Assembly: GCA_964455185.1 (NCBI GenBank)
Contig: CAYVUR010000003.1
Location: 1 to 53,073, forward strand
Length of the DNA stretch: 53,073 bases
From: CAISTG01 sp964455185
GTDB lineage: Bacteria; Patescibacteriota; Patescibacteriia; 2-01-FULL-39-33
Direction of reading: 5' to 3'
Positions 1 to 7,570 of this stretch are shown in pieces. The position numbers were made by a program, and so were the translations under genes. Within the stretch, counting starts at the first letter, position 1; every line of letters begins with the position of its first letter. Under the pieces are notes generated by a model. The model worked only from the letters and a program-made list of their open reading frames with translations. It did not search any database and was not told where the DNA came from.

Positions 1-122
1 TTCTTTAACAATTTATTTTATGAGGCAGCGCATTGGGTATAAGCTTAGTTTATACTTATTGCGCTGCCTCATGGGGAGACAGCCGTTAGCCAGAACGATT
101 CTGGTAAAATAGATATAGGAGG
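1..122 (+). repeat. Structured leader repeat, copy 1
   Basis: Untranslated leader of the gene at 132. It matches the copy at 4301-4432 base for base from position 1 to about 104, apart from an 8-base insertion in copy 2. It opens with TTCTTTAACAATTTA, which resembles the boxA antitermination site of rRNA leaders (core CTTTAACA). A strong hairpin follows: TGAGGCAGCGCA pairs with TGCGCTGCCTCA, and GTATAA with TTATAC inside it. A second hairpin is CCAGAA-CGA-TTCTGG. It ends in the SD AGGAGG (117-122), 9 bases before ATG. The repeat may extend left of the window, so its promoter is not visible. The pairing is seen in the sequence; the antitermination role is inference. Confidence 0.85.
71..112 (+). 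CDS. Possible leader peptide in copy 1 leader
   Basis: A 13-codon open frame that starts right after the 3' arm of the large hairpin and reads MGRQPLARTIL plus two residues, stopping at TAG 5 bases before the SD of the main gene. Copy 2 keeps the same frame and a TAG stop although the bases just before the stop differ. No SD precedes it, and the start lies against the hairpin. Translation would disrupt the CCAGAA/TTCTGG hairpin. It may be only a chance frame. Confidence 0.3.
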   Translation: MGRQPLARTILVK

Positions 123-131
123 TTAATAACA

Positions 132-1001
132 ATGAAGGACCATATTACAGAAGAGAGAAAAAAGCAAATCGAAGAAATTATAGAAAATATTGTTAATCAA
201 GAAATTAAAAGTGGTTTTTTAAATCAGGCAAGAATTGAAAAACTTCTTAAAAAGAAGGAAGAATTTGAAGATTATATTATTAATGGAATTATAAAATTTT
301 CAAACCATGATGAGTTTGAGAATGAAGAAGTAGAATCAAATTTTTCTTATCCTGAGGAATATCGAATTAAAGAAGTAGACGAGCAAGTTGAAATTTTGAA
401 ACGTTTACTTCCTCAATTATCTGATGCAACTTATGATCGTGATATTATTAAACAGCCGCTTCCAGAGGGAAGCGAAGGATGGTTTGCTATACCTAGATCA
501 AAGCTGTTGTCATCAACATATAGTAATGCTGTTGATTTAGTTCTTTCAATAATTTCCTTAGAGAGAGGTTTAATTAATTATTGTTTAGGTAAGTTCAAAA
601 TAGATTTTCTACGCCGAAACGAAAGAACAATGAAAATGCTTAAGAAAATTAGTGACAAGCAGAAACAACATCGAATCCTTATAATACCATGTCAATTTGG
701 TATTAATCATCGTGGTCGCTCGGTTCGTAGAGTACGAGAAATTTTAAAACCTAATGAATTTGGACTTGGAGTATTTGAAGTTGCTTGCCTTCTTTTAACA
801 CATCCCGAACGTGAAATCAAACAAGAACAATTACATCTTTATTGTCCGGGTGATGATTTTGCTATTATGGAAGATATTTTTTGTCATGCTTTGTCTTTTA
901 ATTTCTTAAATAATTATGGTTTCCTTAACCTTAATTACTGTTGGTATTGTTATTTTTATGAAGACTATGGTTCTGCCACTGGATTTTTTTGTCCATACTG
1001 A
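132..1001 (+). CDS. Unrecognised leader-associated family protein, copy 1
   Basis: A 289-residue protein of a family I cannot name; its paralogue is at 4441. Residues 1-75 are charged and helical (many E and K) and are absent from the paralogue. The shared core has, in order, EGWFAIP near 117, CQFG, GRSV..VR, EFGLG.FEVACLLLTHPERE, QLH..CPG.D and YGSATGF at the C-terminus. The tail is rich in aromatic residues and Cys. There is no signal peptide or membrane segment, so it is probably cytoplasmic. The start is fixed by AGGAGG 9 bases upstream, unusual among the neighbours. The gene is transcribed alone, ending in the hairpin at 1013. Function unknown. Confidence 0.85.
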   Translation: MKDHITEERKKQIEEIIENIVNQEIKSGFLNQARIEKLLKKKEEFEDYIINGIIKFSNHDEFENEEVESNFSYPEEYRIKEVDEQVEILKRLLPQLSDATYDRDIIKQPLPEGSEGWFAIPRSKLLSSTYSNAVDLVLSIISLERGLINYCLGKFKIDFLRRNERTMKMLKKISDKQKQHRILIIPCQFGINHRGRSVRRVREILKPNEFGLGVFEVACLLLTHPEREIKQEQLHLYCPGDDFAIMEDIFCHALSFNFLNNYGFLNLNYCWYCYFYEDYGSATGFFCPY

Positions 1002-1012
1002 TATTTAATGGT

Positions 1013-1049
1013 GGGTTACTTATTAATTGCAATAAGTAACCCTTTTAAT
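1013..1049 (+). terminator. Intrinsic terminator of copy 1 gene
   Basis: GGGTTACTTATT (1013-1024) pairs perfectly with AATAAGTAACCC (1031-1042) around a 6-base loop, followed by TTTTAATTT. It closes the gene ending at 1001. Confidence 0.8.
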
Positions 1050-1157
1050 TTATATTATTTTTTATTAATTATAGTTATTTTAATAAAATATTTTAATTTT
1101 ATTTAAAAAAATAAATTTTTAGAAAGATTTTTAGTATTTTTTATTTTTTTGTCAAGC

Positions 1158-1186
1158 TTGATTTTAAGTTTTTTTTCTGGCATAAT
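1158..1186 (+). promoter_or_regulatory. secA promoter
   Basis: TTGATT (1158-1163), a 17-base spacer, then CATAAT (1181-1186) with TG one base before the -10 (extended -10). Predicted transcription start is near 1193, about 20 bases before the secA ATG. No SD is visible in this short leader. Confidence 0.6.
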
Positions 1187-1212
1187 TAAAAAATAGAACA
1201 ATTTAAAATAAT

Positions 1213-3939
1213 ATGTCATTTTTAACTAAATTATTTGGAGATCCTAATATCAAGATAATTAAAGAATTAAAAGTAATTGTAGAAAAAATCAATGTTTTGG
1301 AAAAACAAATATCAGTTATGTCTGATGATGATTTAAGATCTCAAACTATAAAATTTAAAGAAAGATTAACTAAAGGCGAAACATTAGATGATTTATTGCC
1401 AGAAGCTTTCGCTACGGTGAGAGAGGCAGCTAAACGTGTTTTAGGTCAGCGGCATTTTGATGTTCAATTAATTGGAGGAATTGCTTTACATCGTGGACAT
1501 ATTGCTGAAATGCGTACAGGAGAAGGTAAAACTTTAACTGCCACCGCTCCATTATATCTTAACGCTCTAGTTGGCAGAGGGGTTCATTTAGTTACTGTTA
1601 ATGATTATTTATCTCGCATTCATGCTGATTGGATGGGTCGTATTTATAATTTTTTAGGCATGACAGTTGGTTGTATTCAGCAACAAAATATTTCTTATAA
1701 ATTTGATGCTAATTATACTAGAAATGAAGGAGATCCAATTTTAGATGTACAAAATTTGGTACCATGTACTCGAAAAGAAGCTTATGCTTGCGATATTTTA
1801 TATGGCACTAATAATGAATTTGGTTTTGATTATTTACGTGATAATATGGTGCAAAGATTAGAGGATGTGGTACAACGTGAACTATATTATGCTATTGTTG
1901 ATGAAGTTGATTCTATTTTAATTGATGAAGCTCGTACTCCTTTAATTATTTCTGCTCCTGACACTGAATCAACTAATAAATATATTCAATTTACTCAAAT
2001 TGTAAAACAGTTAAAATTAGAAGAAGATTATAAAGTTGATGAAAAATTACGTGCTGCTACTTTAACTGAAAGGGGAATTGCTAAAGTAGAAAAAATGTTG
2101 GGTGTGGAAAATATTTATACTGATCGTGGTATTACTGAGGTGCATCATATTGAACAAGCATTAAAAGCTCATGCTCTTTTTAAGCGTGATAAAGATTATG
2201 TAGTTAAAGATGGTGAAATTATTATCATTGATGAATTTACTGGACGTATGATGTTTGGTCGTCGTTATAGTGAAGGATTACATCAGGCTATAGAAGCTAA
2301 AGAAGGTGTTAAAATACAGAAAGAAAGTATAACTTTAGCTACTATATCATTTCAAAATTATTTTAGATTGTATGAAAAATTAGCTGGTATGACTGGTACA
2401 GCTGCTACTGAAGCAGAAGAATTTTCTAAAATTTATAATTTAGAAGTTACTACTATTCCTACTAATCGACCCATGATTAGAAAAGATTTAAATGATCGTA
2501 TTTATAAAACTGAACAAGGAAAGTTTCAGGCTTTAGTTCGTGAAGTTAAACAACGACATGAGAAAGGTCAACCAATTTTAATTGGTACAATTTCTATTGA
2601 AAAGAATGAAATTTTAGCAGAATTATTGGAACGAGAAGGAATTACTTGTCAGGTACTTAATGCTAAACATCATGATAAAGAAGCACATATAATTGCTCAA
2701 GCAGGACGTTTAGGCGCAGTTACAGTTGCTACTAATATGGCGGGGCGTGGTGTTGATATTATTTTAGGAGGTTATCCTTTTAATCAACAAGAATATGATA
2801 AAGTAGTAGCTGCTGGCGGTTTATGTGTACTTGGTACAGAACGTCATGAATCACGGCGTATTGATAATCAATTACGTGGTCGCGCTGGACGTCAAGGAGA
2901 TCCTGGTGTATCACAATTTTATATTTCTATGGATGATGATTTAATGCGTATTTTTGGTGCTGAACGTATTAAAAAAATGATGACAACTTTAGGCTTACCT
3001 GATGATATGCCAATTGAAAATCGTATGGTGTCTAAATCTGTAGAACAAGCACAGAAAAAGGTTGAAACTTATAATTTTGATATTAGAAAACATTTAGTTG
3101 AGTATGATGATGTCATGAATAAACAAAGAGAAACGATTTATCGTAAACGTAGACAATTATTAAAAGGAGAAGGAATAAAAGAAGCAGTAATAGAAGCAAT
3201 TAATAATGAAATTGATATAATTGTTGATACTTATTTAGCTAGCAATAATGAGAATGATTGGGATTTAGAACAAATATATAAAGATATTAGTGTAATTTTT
3301 CCTATTAAAGAAGAAGCAAAGAAGACTTTAACAGATTTAAAGAAGGAAGCTGGTGATCGTCAGGAAGATTTTATGGCTCGAGAAGCTATTGCTGGTTATA
3401 TTAAAAAAATAGCTATTGAAACTTATAATGATTTAGAAACTCAAATTAATTTGCTTGATGATGGTCATCAAGAATTGCCACCAATGCGTCAAGTGGAAAG
3501 AGGTATTTGTTTAAATGTAATTGATTCTTTATGGATTGAACATTTAGAAACAATGCAATATTTACGTACTAGCATTGGTTTGCGTGGTTATGGACAACGT
3601 GATCCTTTAGTTGAATATAAAAAAGAATCATTAAGAATGTTTCGTGAGTTATTAAAAATGATTGATCGTCAAATCGCTTATAGCATATATAAAATTGGTT
3701 TTGTTTCTCCTCAAGAAATAAGTTCTAAAAAACAAATAAATAATTTACAATTTTCAGGAGCTAACGAAAAATCAGCTTTTGAGGCTGATGAAGGATTAAA
3801 ACAAAGAAATTCAGATAAGATTTTACAAGATAAAAATCATTTTAATGGAGCAAGAGTGGGGCGTAATGATCCATGTCCTTGCGGCGCTACTTGGCCAGAT
3901 GGTAGTCCTAAAAAATATAAAAAATGTTGTGGAAGATAA
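1213..3939 (+). CDS. secA: Preprotein translocase ATPase SecA
   Basis: The motor ATPase that drives unfolded preproteins through SecYEG. 908 residues, full length for the family. Walker A RTGEGKT lies at 101-107, the DEVDSILIDEARTP Walker B region near 227, and GTERHESRRIDNQLRGRAGR is the conserved helicase motif in the second nucleotide-binding fold. The C-terminus carries a zinc-binding SEC-C tail, NDPCPCG...KKYKKCCGR, with six extra residues between the two halves compared with the usual form. The preprotein cross-linking and scaffold regions are present. There is no SD; the start follows an extended -10 promoter. A small unknown gene begins 2 bases after the stop. Confidence 0.98.
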   Translation: MSFLTKLFGDPNIKIIKELKVIVEKINVLEKQISVMSDDDLRSQTIKFKERLTKGETLDDLLPEAFATVREAAKRVLGQRHFDVQLIGGIALHRGHIAEMRTGEGKTLTATAPLYLNALVGRGVHLVTVNDYLSRIHADWMGRIYNFLGMTVGCIQQQNISYKFDANYTRNEGDPILDVQNLVPCTRKEAYACDILYGTNNEFGFDYLRDNMVQRLEDVVQRELYYAIVDEVDSILIDEARTPLIISAPDTESTNKYIQFTQIVKQLKLEEDYKVDEKLRAATLTERGIAKVEKMLGVENIYTDRGITEVHHIEQALKAHALFKRDKDYVVKDGEIIIIDEFTGRMMFGRRYSEGLHQAIEAKEGVKIQKESITLATISFQNYFRLYEKLAGMTGTAATEAEEFSKIYNLEVTTIPTNRPMIRKDLNDRIYKTEQGKFQALVREVKQRHEKGQPILIGTISIEKNEILAELLEREGITCQVLNAKHHDKEAHIIAQAGRLGAVTVATNMAGRGVDIILGGYPFNQQEYDKVVAAGGLCVLGTERHESRRIDNQLRGRAGRQGDPGVSQFYISMDDDLMRIFGAERIKKMMTTLGLPDDMPIENRMVSKSVEQAQKKVETYNFDIRKHLVEYDDVMNKQRETIYRKRRQLLKGEGIKEAVIEAINNEIDIIVDTYLASNNENDWDLEQIYKDISVIFPIKEEAKKTLTDLKKEAGDRQEDFMAREAIAGYIKKIAIETYNDLETQINLLDDGHQELPPMRQVERGICLNVIDSLWIEHLETMQYLRTSIGLRGYGQRDPLVEYKKESLRMFRELLKMIDRQIAYSIYKIGFVSPQEISSKKQINNLQFSGANEKSAFEADEGLKQRNSDKILQDKNHFNGARVGRNDPCPCGATWPDGSPKKYKKCCGR

Positions 3940-3940
3940 T

Positions 3941-4252
3941 ATGTATCAACGACCATATAATCTTAAAGAGATAAAAAAGAATTATCCTAATAAACTTAAA
4001 AAGTTATTAACAGATGAAGTTCATCTGTGGCGAGCTAAAACAGGAATTGAGTTAATACATAAAGAACCAACTTTAAAAGAACAAAAAAGAATCTGGAGAA
4101 ATTGGAAGCAAATGACAGATGAAATGAAGAAAAAAAGTGATAAAAAGAGTATTGAAATTTTTGGAAAAGATAATATAACAAATCATAAAGAAATTATGCA
4201 AAATTGGAATAAAAGTAAAAATTTTTATAAAAAGATAAATGATAAAGTATAA
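3941..4252 (+). CDS. Small charged hypothetical protein downstream of secA
   Basis: 103 residues, strongly basic and helical (Lys-rich), with no signal peptide or membrane segment and no motif I recognise. I chose the ATG at 3941. The frame stays open upstream into secA, but that part overlaps the SecA zinc tail in another frame and is not credible. The gene starts 2 bases after secA stops, so it is probably co-transcribed and translationally coupled. W and K/R are frequent (RIWRNWKQM, MQNWNKSKNF). A role near secretion is only suggested by position. Confidence 0.6.
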   Translation: MYQRPYNLKEIKKNYPNKLKKLLTDEVHLWRAKTGIELIHKEPTLKEQKRIWRNWKQMTDEMKKKSDKKSIEIFGKDNITNHKEIMQNWNKSKNFYKKINDKV

Positions 4253-4260
4253 ATTATAAT

Positions 4261-4289
4261 TTGACAAAATAGTTGTTTTTTAATAAAAT
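4261..4289 (+). promoter_or_regulatory. Promoter of leader/gene copy 2
   Basis: TTGACA (4261-4266), 17-base spacer, TAAAAT (4284-4289): a near-consensus sigma-70 type promoter. The predicted transcription start (about 4296) falls within 5 bases of the first repeated base at 4301, so the repeat unit corresponds closely to the 5' end of the RNA. Confidence 0.75.
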
Positions 4290-4300
4290 ATCTACATTAG

Positions 4301-4432
4301 TTCTTTAACAATTTATTTTATGAGGCAGCGCATTGGGTATAAGCTTAGTTTATACCTTTATACCTATTGCGCTGCCTCATGGGGAGACAGCCGTTAGCCA
4401 GAACGATTCTGGAAGAAAAGTAGGTATAGGAG
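4301..4432 (+). repeat. Structured leader repeat, copy 2
   Basis: Second copy of the leader at 1-122. It begins with the same boxA-like TTCTTTAACAATTTA and has the same 12-bp hairpin base. Here the upper stem is longer, because the 8-base insertion gives TTATACC opposite GGGTATAA. The CCAGAA-CGA-TTCTGG hairpin is identical. After CTGG the copies drift for a few bases and realign at TAG(A/G)TATAGGAG, which supplies the SD (4428-4432) 8 bases before ATG 4441. Identity of noncoding sequence beside strongly diverged coding sequence argues for a functional RNA or recent sequence exchange. Confidence 0.85.
4379..4423 (+). CDS. Possible leader peptide in copy 2 leader
   Basis: A 14-codon frame starting at the same place as the one at 71. 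The first 11 residues are identical (MGRQPLARTIL), then EEK and TAG. The 3-base length difference from copy 1 keeps the frame. It has no SD and may be non-coding. Confidence 0.3.
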   Translation: MGRQPLARTILEEK

Positions 4433-4440
4433 AGCTAATT

Positions 4441-5189
4441 ATGAGCATGAACTCTTCCGCTGCAGTTTCGAAAAGTAATTTTAATCTTCCTGTTATTAGA
4501 AGAGGAGTAGGAGTGACATATCCTAAAGGATATGTCATTAAAAGTATTGAAGAACAAGTAGCTATCTTAATGGGCTTTTTCCCTAAGGAATTAGAGGGAG
4601 CAAAATATGATAAAGATATTATTAATAATTATCAACTTCCTAATAATTCTGAGGGATGGTTTGCTATTCCTGATTGGAATAGTATAGCCTCAACCTATTT
4701 TGAAGCTACTAACAAAGTATTAACAGCAATTAGTTTTACAAGAAAATTTTGTAATCATCTTAAGGTTTTATGTGGTGAAAATCAAGTTTCAAATTTTTGT
4801 TTAAAACAAAATGATAAAACTTTACAGATGATTCAAAAAATTAAAGAGCATCAGAAAAACAATAAAATCATTGTTTTTCCTTGTCAATTTGGACGACGCT
4901 ATCAAGGTCGTTCGGTGTATTTGGTAAGAAAAACTATAGAAAACAAGAAAAAAGAATTTGGTTTAGGTTTATTTGAAGTTGCCTGTCTTCTTTTAACACA
5001 TCCTGAGAGAGAGAGAAGAGGTGGCAACAATTACATGTTGATTGTCCTGGTAGCGATGTTATTGATATCAATAATCAATTTAAAAATGCACCTTATTTTT
5101 GTTTTTATTCTCGCCTAAACTTAGAGGCAACCTGGATTAAAAATTCTGATATCAAATTCGGTTCTGCTACCGGATTTCTATATGATTGA
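4441..5189 (+). pseudogene. Leader-associated family protein, copy 2, frameshifted
   Basis: Paralogue of the gene at 132, starting at ATG 4441 after AGGAG. The shared motifs SEGWFAIP, CQFG, GRSV..VR and EFGLGLFEVACLLLTHPERE are present. The frame then breaks inside (GA)6 at 5005-5016 and would stop at 5118. Removing one GA restores ERE-KRWQQLH, which aligns without gaps to copy 1's EREIKQEQLH. The restored frame runs on through CPGSD and FGSATGFLYD to TGA at 5187-5189, giving about 248 residues. The frame also stays open upstream from 4333, but that is the leader repeat, not protein. It could be a pseudogene, a phase-variable gene, a recoding site or a sequencing error. Confidence 0.75.
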
Positions 5190-5226
5190 ATTTTATGTTA
5201 AGTTGTTAATCTATTAACAAAGTTAT

Positions 5227-5280
5227 AAGGATTATTTACAATTACAAATTAAATTGTAAATAATCCTTTTTTATTTTTTA
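5227..5280 (+). terminator. Intrinsic terminator of copy 2 gene
   Basis: AAGGATTATTTACAATT (5227-5243) pairs perfectly over 17 bp with the arm ending at 5268, followed by a T-rich run. Its sequence is unrelated to copy 1's terminator, so the repeat unit does not extend to it. Confidence 0.85.
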
Positions 5281-5285
5281 AGAAT

Positions 5286-5314
5286 TTGATAGTATTGAAT
5301 ACAATTTATATAAT
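5286..5314 (+). promoter_or_regulatory. mutM promoter
   Basis: TTGATA (5286-5291), 17-base spacer, TATAAT (5309-5314). The predicted start is near 5321, where a 6-codon minigene (ATG 5321, TAA 5339-5341) precedes the mutM ATG at 5346; the minigene may be accidental. Confidence 0.7.
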
Positions 5315-5345
5315 TATATTATGACAAAAAGAAAAGAATAAAATT

Positions 5346-6206
5346 ATGCCAGAATTACCAGAAGTACAAACCATAGTTAATGAGCTTAATTGTAAAATTA
5401 AAGGTAAAACGATTAAATTAATTGAGGTACGCAATCCAAGTTCAGGATTGCCAACGCCTAATATTTTAATTAACAAAACTAAAGGTAAAAAAATAAAAGA
5501 AGTCAGACGTCGTGGTAAATTAATTGATATAGATTTAGATGGTAATAATAATATTTTAATTCATCTTAAAATGACAGGACAATTGGTTTATGTAGCTAAT
5601 ACTGGTAAAAAAATTTCAGGTGGTCATCCAATTATTAATATTGGTAATTTACCTAATAAATTTTCTCATGTCATTATAAATTTTACTGATGGTTCAATTT
5701 TATATTTTAATGATATTAGAAAATTTGGTTGGGTTAAGTATGTTACTAATATTGAACGAGATATTATTAAGCAAAAATATGGTTTAGAACCATTTGATAA
5801 AGAATATACTTTAGAAAATTTTACTGCAATACTTAAGCGTTATCCTAAAAGAAAAATTAAACAACTTTTAATGGATCAAGAAAAATTTTCTGGATTGGGT
5901 AATATTTATGCCGATGAATCTTTATTTGCTGCTAAAATTTTACCGATGCGTTTAGTTGGCAGTTTAAAAAAAGAAGAAATAAAATTATTATATAAAGTAA
6001 TTCCTAAAATTTTAAAATTTGCTATTAGTAAGGGTGGAACTACTGCTGACAATTATGTACGGACTGATGGTAGTAAGGGTAAAATGGTTAATTTTCTTAA
6101 AGTTTATGGACGAGAAGGAAAAAAATGTAAACGTTGTGGTAAAATTATTAGTAAGATAAAGTTAGGAGGCAGGGGGACACATTTTTGCAAATTTTGTCAA
6201 AAATAA
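5346..6206 (+). CDS. mutM: Formamidopyrimidine-DNA glycosylase (MutM/Fpg)
   Basis: Bifunctional base-excision repair enzyme that removes 8-oxoguanine and other oxidised purines and nicks the AP site. 286 residues, normal length. The N-terminus MPELPEV supplies the catalytic Pro2 and Glu3. RRRGKLI near 55 carries the conserved Lys. The H2TH region lies around 150-220 (GLGNIYADESLF). A C-terminal zinc finger (CKRCG...HFCKFC) closes the protein. It has its own promoter and is convergent with the next gene. Confidence 0.97.
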   Translation: MPELPEVQTIVNELNCKIKGKTIKLIEVRNPSSGLPTPNILINKTKGKKIKEVRRRGKLIDIDLDGNNNILIHLKMTGQLVYVANTGKKISGGHPIINIGNLPNKFSHVIINFTDGSILYFNDIRKFGWVKYVTNIERDIIKQKYGLEPFDKEYTLENFTAILKRYPKRKIKQLLMDQEKFSGLGNIYADESLFAAKILPMRLVGSLKKEEIKLLYKVIPKILKFAISKGGTTADNYVRTDGSKGKMVNFLKVYGREGKKCKRCGKIISKIKLGGRGTHFCKFCQK

Positions 6207-6219
6207 AAATAATTAATAA

Positions 6220-6235
6220 TTACTTTATAAAGTAA
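6220..6235. terminator. Weak bidirectional hairpin between convergent genes
   Basis: Perfect 16-base palindrome TTACTTTATAAAGTAA between mutM and the convergent DUF212 gene, set in A/T-rich flanks. It has only two G/C pairs, so it is a weak candidate. Confidence 0.3.
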
Positions 6236-6266
6236 ATTATCTTAAGTTTTAATAAAAATAAATTAT

Positions 6267-6698
6267 TTAGAAATTAAGTAAAAGCCAGTAAAATATCAAA
6301 GATAAAATTATTCCTAAAATTAATCCAACAATAACTTCTTTTAAAGAGTGCCCAATTCTTTCTTGTATTTGTATCTCTGGATTATTAGGAAAAATTTCTT
6401 GTGCTAGCATGTTAGTTAAAACAGCATTATAACCAATTTCTCGACGAAAACCAATAGCATCTCGAATAACAATTAGTGCCAAAATTAAAGCGATGGCAAA
6501 AGCAGCGCTATTTAATCCTTCACGTAAAAAAACAACAGTAGCTAATGATGCTACAAAGGCGGTATGAGCTGAAGGCATACCGCCGTAATCTTTATAAAGA
6601 TGTTGCCAATTAAGATTATTTGGTATACCATCAATAGTAAGCTTAATAATTTGAGTTATAAATCCTACTAAAATTGGTATAATGATTAATGAATACAT
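6267..6698 (-). CDS. Divergent PAP2 family membrane protein (DUF212)
   Basis: 143 residues with about four membrane segments. The family is distantly related to PAP2 lipid phosphatases; the motif DYGGMPSAHTA (about 38-48) and the later RIGHSLKEV resemble the PAP2 His-containing blocks. The substrate of this family is not established; a polyprenyl-phosphate role is inference. It is divergent from uppP with only 12 bases between start codons, so the two promoters must lie inside each other's coding sequence, and the pair may be co-regulated. Confidence 0.85.
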   Translation of the reverse strand: MYSLIIIPILVGFITQIIKLTIDGIPNNLNWQHLYKDYGGMPSAHTAFVASLATVVFLREGLNSAAFAIALILALIVIRDAIGFRREIGYNAVLTNMLAQEIFPNNPEIQIQERIGHSLKEVIVGLILGIILSLIFYWLLLNF

Positions 6699-6710
6699 AA
6701 ATTTTTATTT

Positions 6711-7541
6711 ATGGATTATATTTTAGCCATAATTGCCGGATTAATTCAGGGCACTACAGAATTTTTACCAATCTCTTCTTCAGGTCATTTGGTTTTGTTT
6801 CATGAAATAATGAGATTTAATTTTTCTAATAGTCTGTTATTTGACATAGTGCTTCATTTAGGTACCTTAGTTGCTTTACTTATTTGTTTTTGGCGTGATT
6901 TATTAAAGATAATTAAAGGTTTTTTTCAGAGTATTATTAGATGGAATGTTTCTCAAGATATTAATCAGAAATTAGCTTGGATTGTTGTTTTAGGAACTAT
7001 TCCCGCGGCCTTGATTGGTTATTTTTTTGAAGATATTATCACCTCAATTTTTCATGAAGGTGACTTAGCAGCAATTGTAGTAACTTTTATGTTAGCTTTA
7101 ATTGCTTTGCTTTTTTTGTATATAGAAAAAATTGCTACTAAAAATCGTGAAATTACTAATCTTAATTGGTTTGATTCTCTTATAATTGGTTTAGCTCAAT
7201 CTATGGCTTTAATTCCAGGCACTTCGCGTTCCGGTATTACTATTATAACAGGAATGTGGTTCGGATTAAAGCGTGAGGCAGCGGCTAAATTTTCTTTTTT
7301 ATTATCAATACCTATTATTCTTGGTGCCGGCCTTAAATCTATATTAGATATTGAATCTATTAATAATGAAGAAATTAGTTTATTATTAGTTGGTTTTTTA
7401 TCTGCAGCTATATCTGGAATAGTTGTTGTTAAATTTTTATTGAAATATCTTGAACGTCATTCTTTATCAATTTTTGCTTGGTACCGTTTGATTTTAGCGG
7501 CAGTAATTTTTTTGTGGTTAATTTTCAATATTGGTAATTAA
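6711..7541 (+). CDS. uppP: Undecaprenyl-diphosphate phosphatase (UppP/BacA)
   Basis: Integral membrane enzyme that recycles undecaprenyl pyrophosphate to the monophosphate carrier used for peptidoglycan and surface polysaccharide. 276 residues, about eight membrane segments. The two catalytic repeats are visible: GTTEFLPISSSGH near the N-terminus and ALIPGTSRSG in the middle. It fits with murJ, rodA and mltG in the same window, implying a peptidoglycan wall. No SD; ends in the hairpin at 7540. Confidence 0.97.
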   Translation: MDYILAIIAGLIQGTTEFLPISSSGHLVLFHEIMRFNFSNSLLFDIVLHLGTLVALLICFWRDLLKIIKGFFQSIIRWNVSQDINQKLAWIVVLGTIPAALIGYFFEDIITSIFHEGDLAAIVVTFMLALIALLFLYIEKIATKNREITNLNWFDSLIIGLAQSMALIPGTSRSGITIITGMWFGLKREAAAKFSFLLSIPIILGAGLKSILDIESINNEEISLLLVGFLSAAISGIVVVKFLLKYLERHSLSIFAWYRLILAAVIFLWLIFNIGN

Positions 7542-7570
7542 AATGATTATTTTTTAAAAATAATCATTTT
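7540..7570. terminator. Bidirectional terminator
   Basis: Fifteen-base perfect arms around one base (AAAATGATTATTTTT and its complement), serving the convergent uppP (+) and CAP gene (-). The stop codon and last codons of the minus-strand gene are part of the hairpin. Confidence 0.65.

Noticed and set aside
3845..3940. Upstream extension of the small gene after secA
   Set aside because: It overlaps the SecA zinc tail in another frame; the ATG at 3941 is the better start.
4333..4440. N-terminal extension of copy 2 gene into the leader
   Set aside because: The bases belong to the leader repeat and copy 1 has a stop in the equivalent frame; the SD favours ATG 4441.
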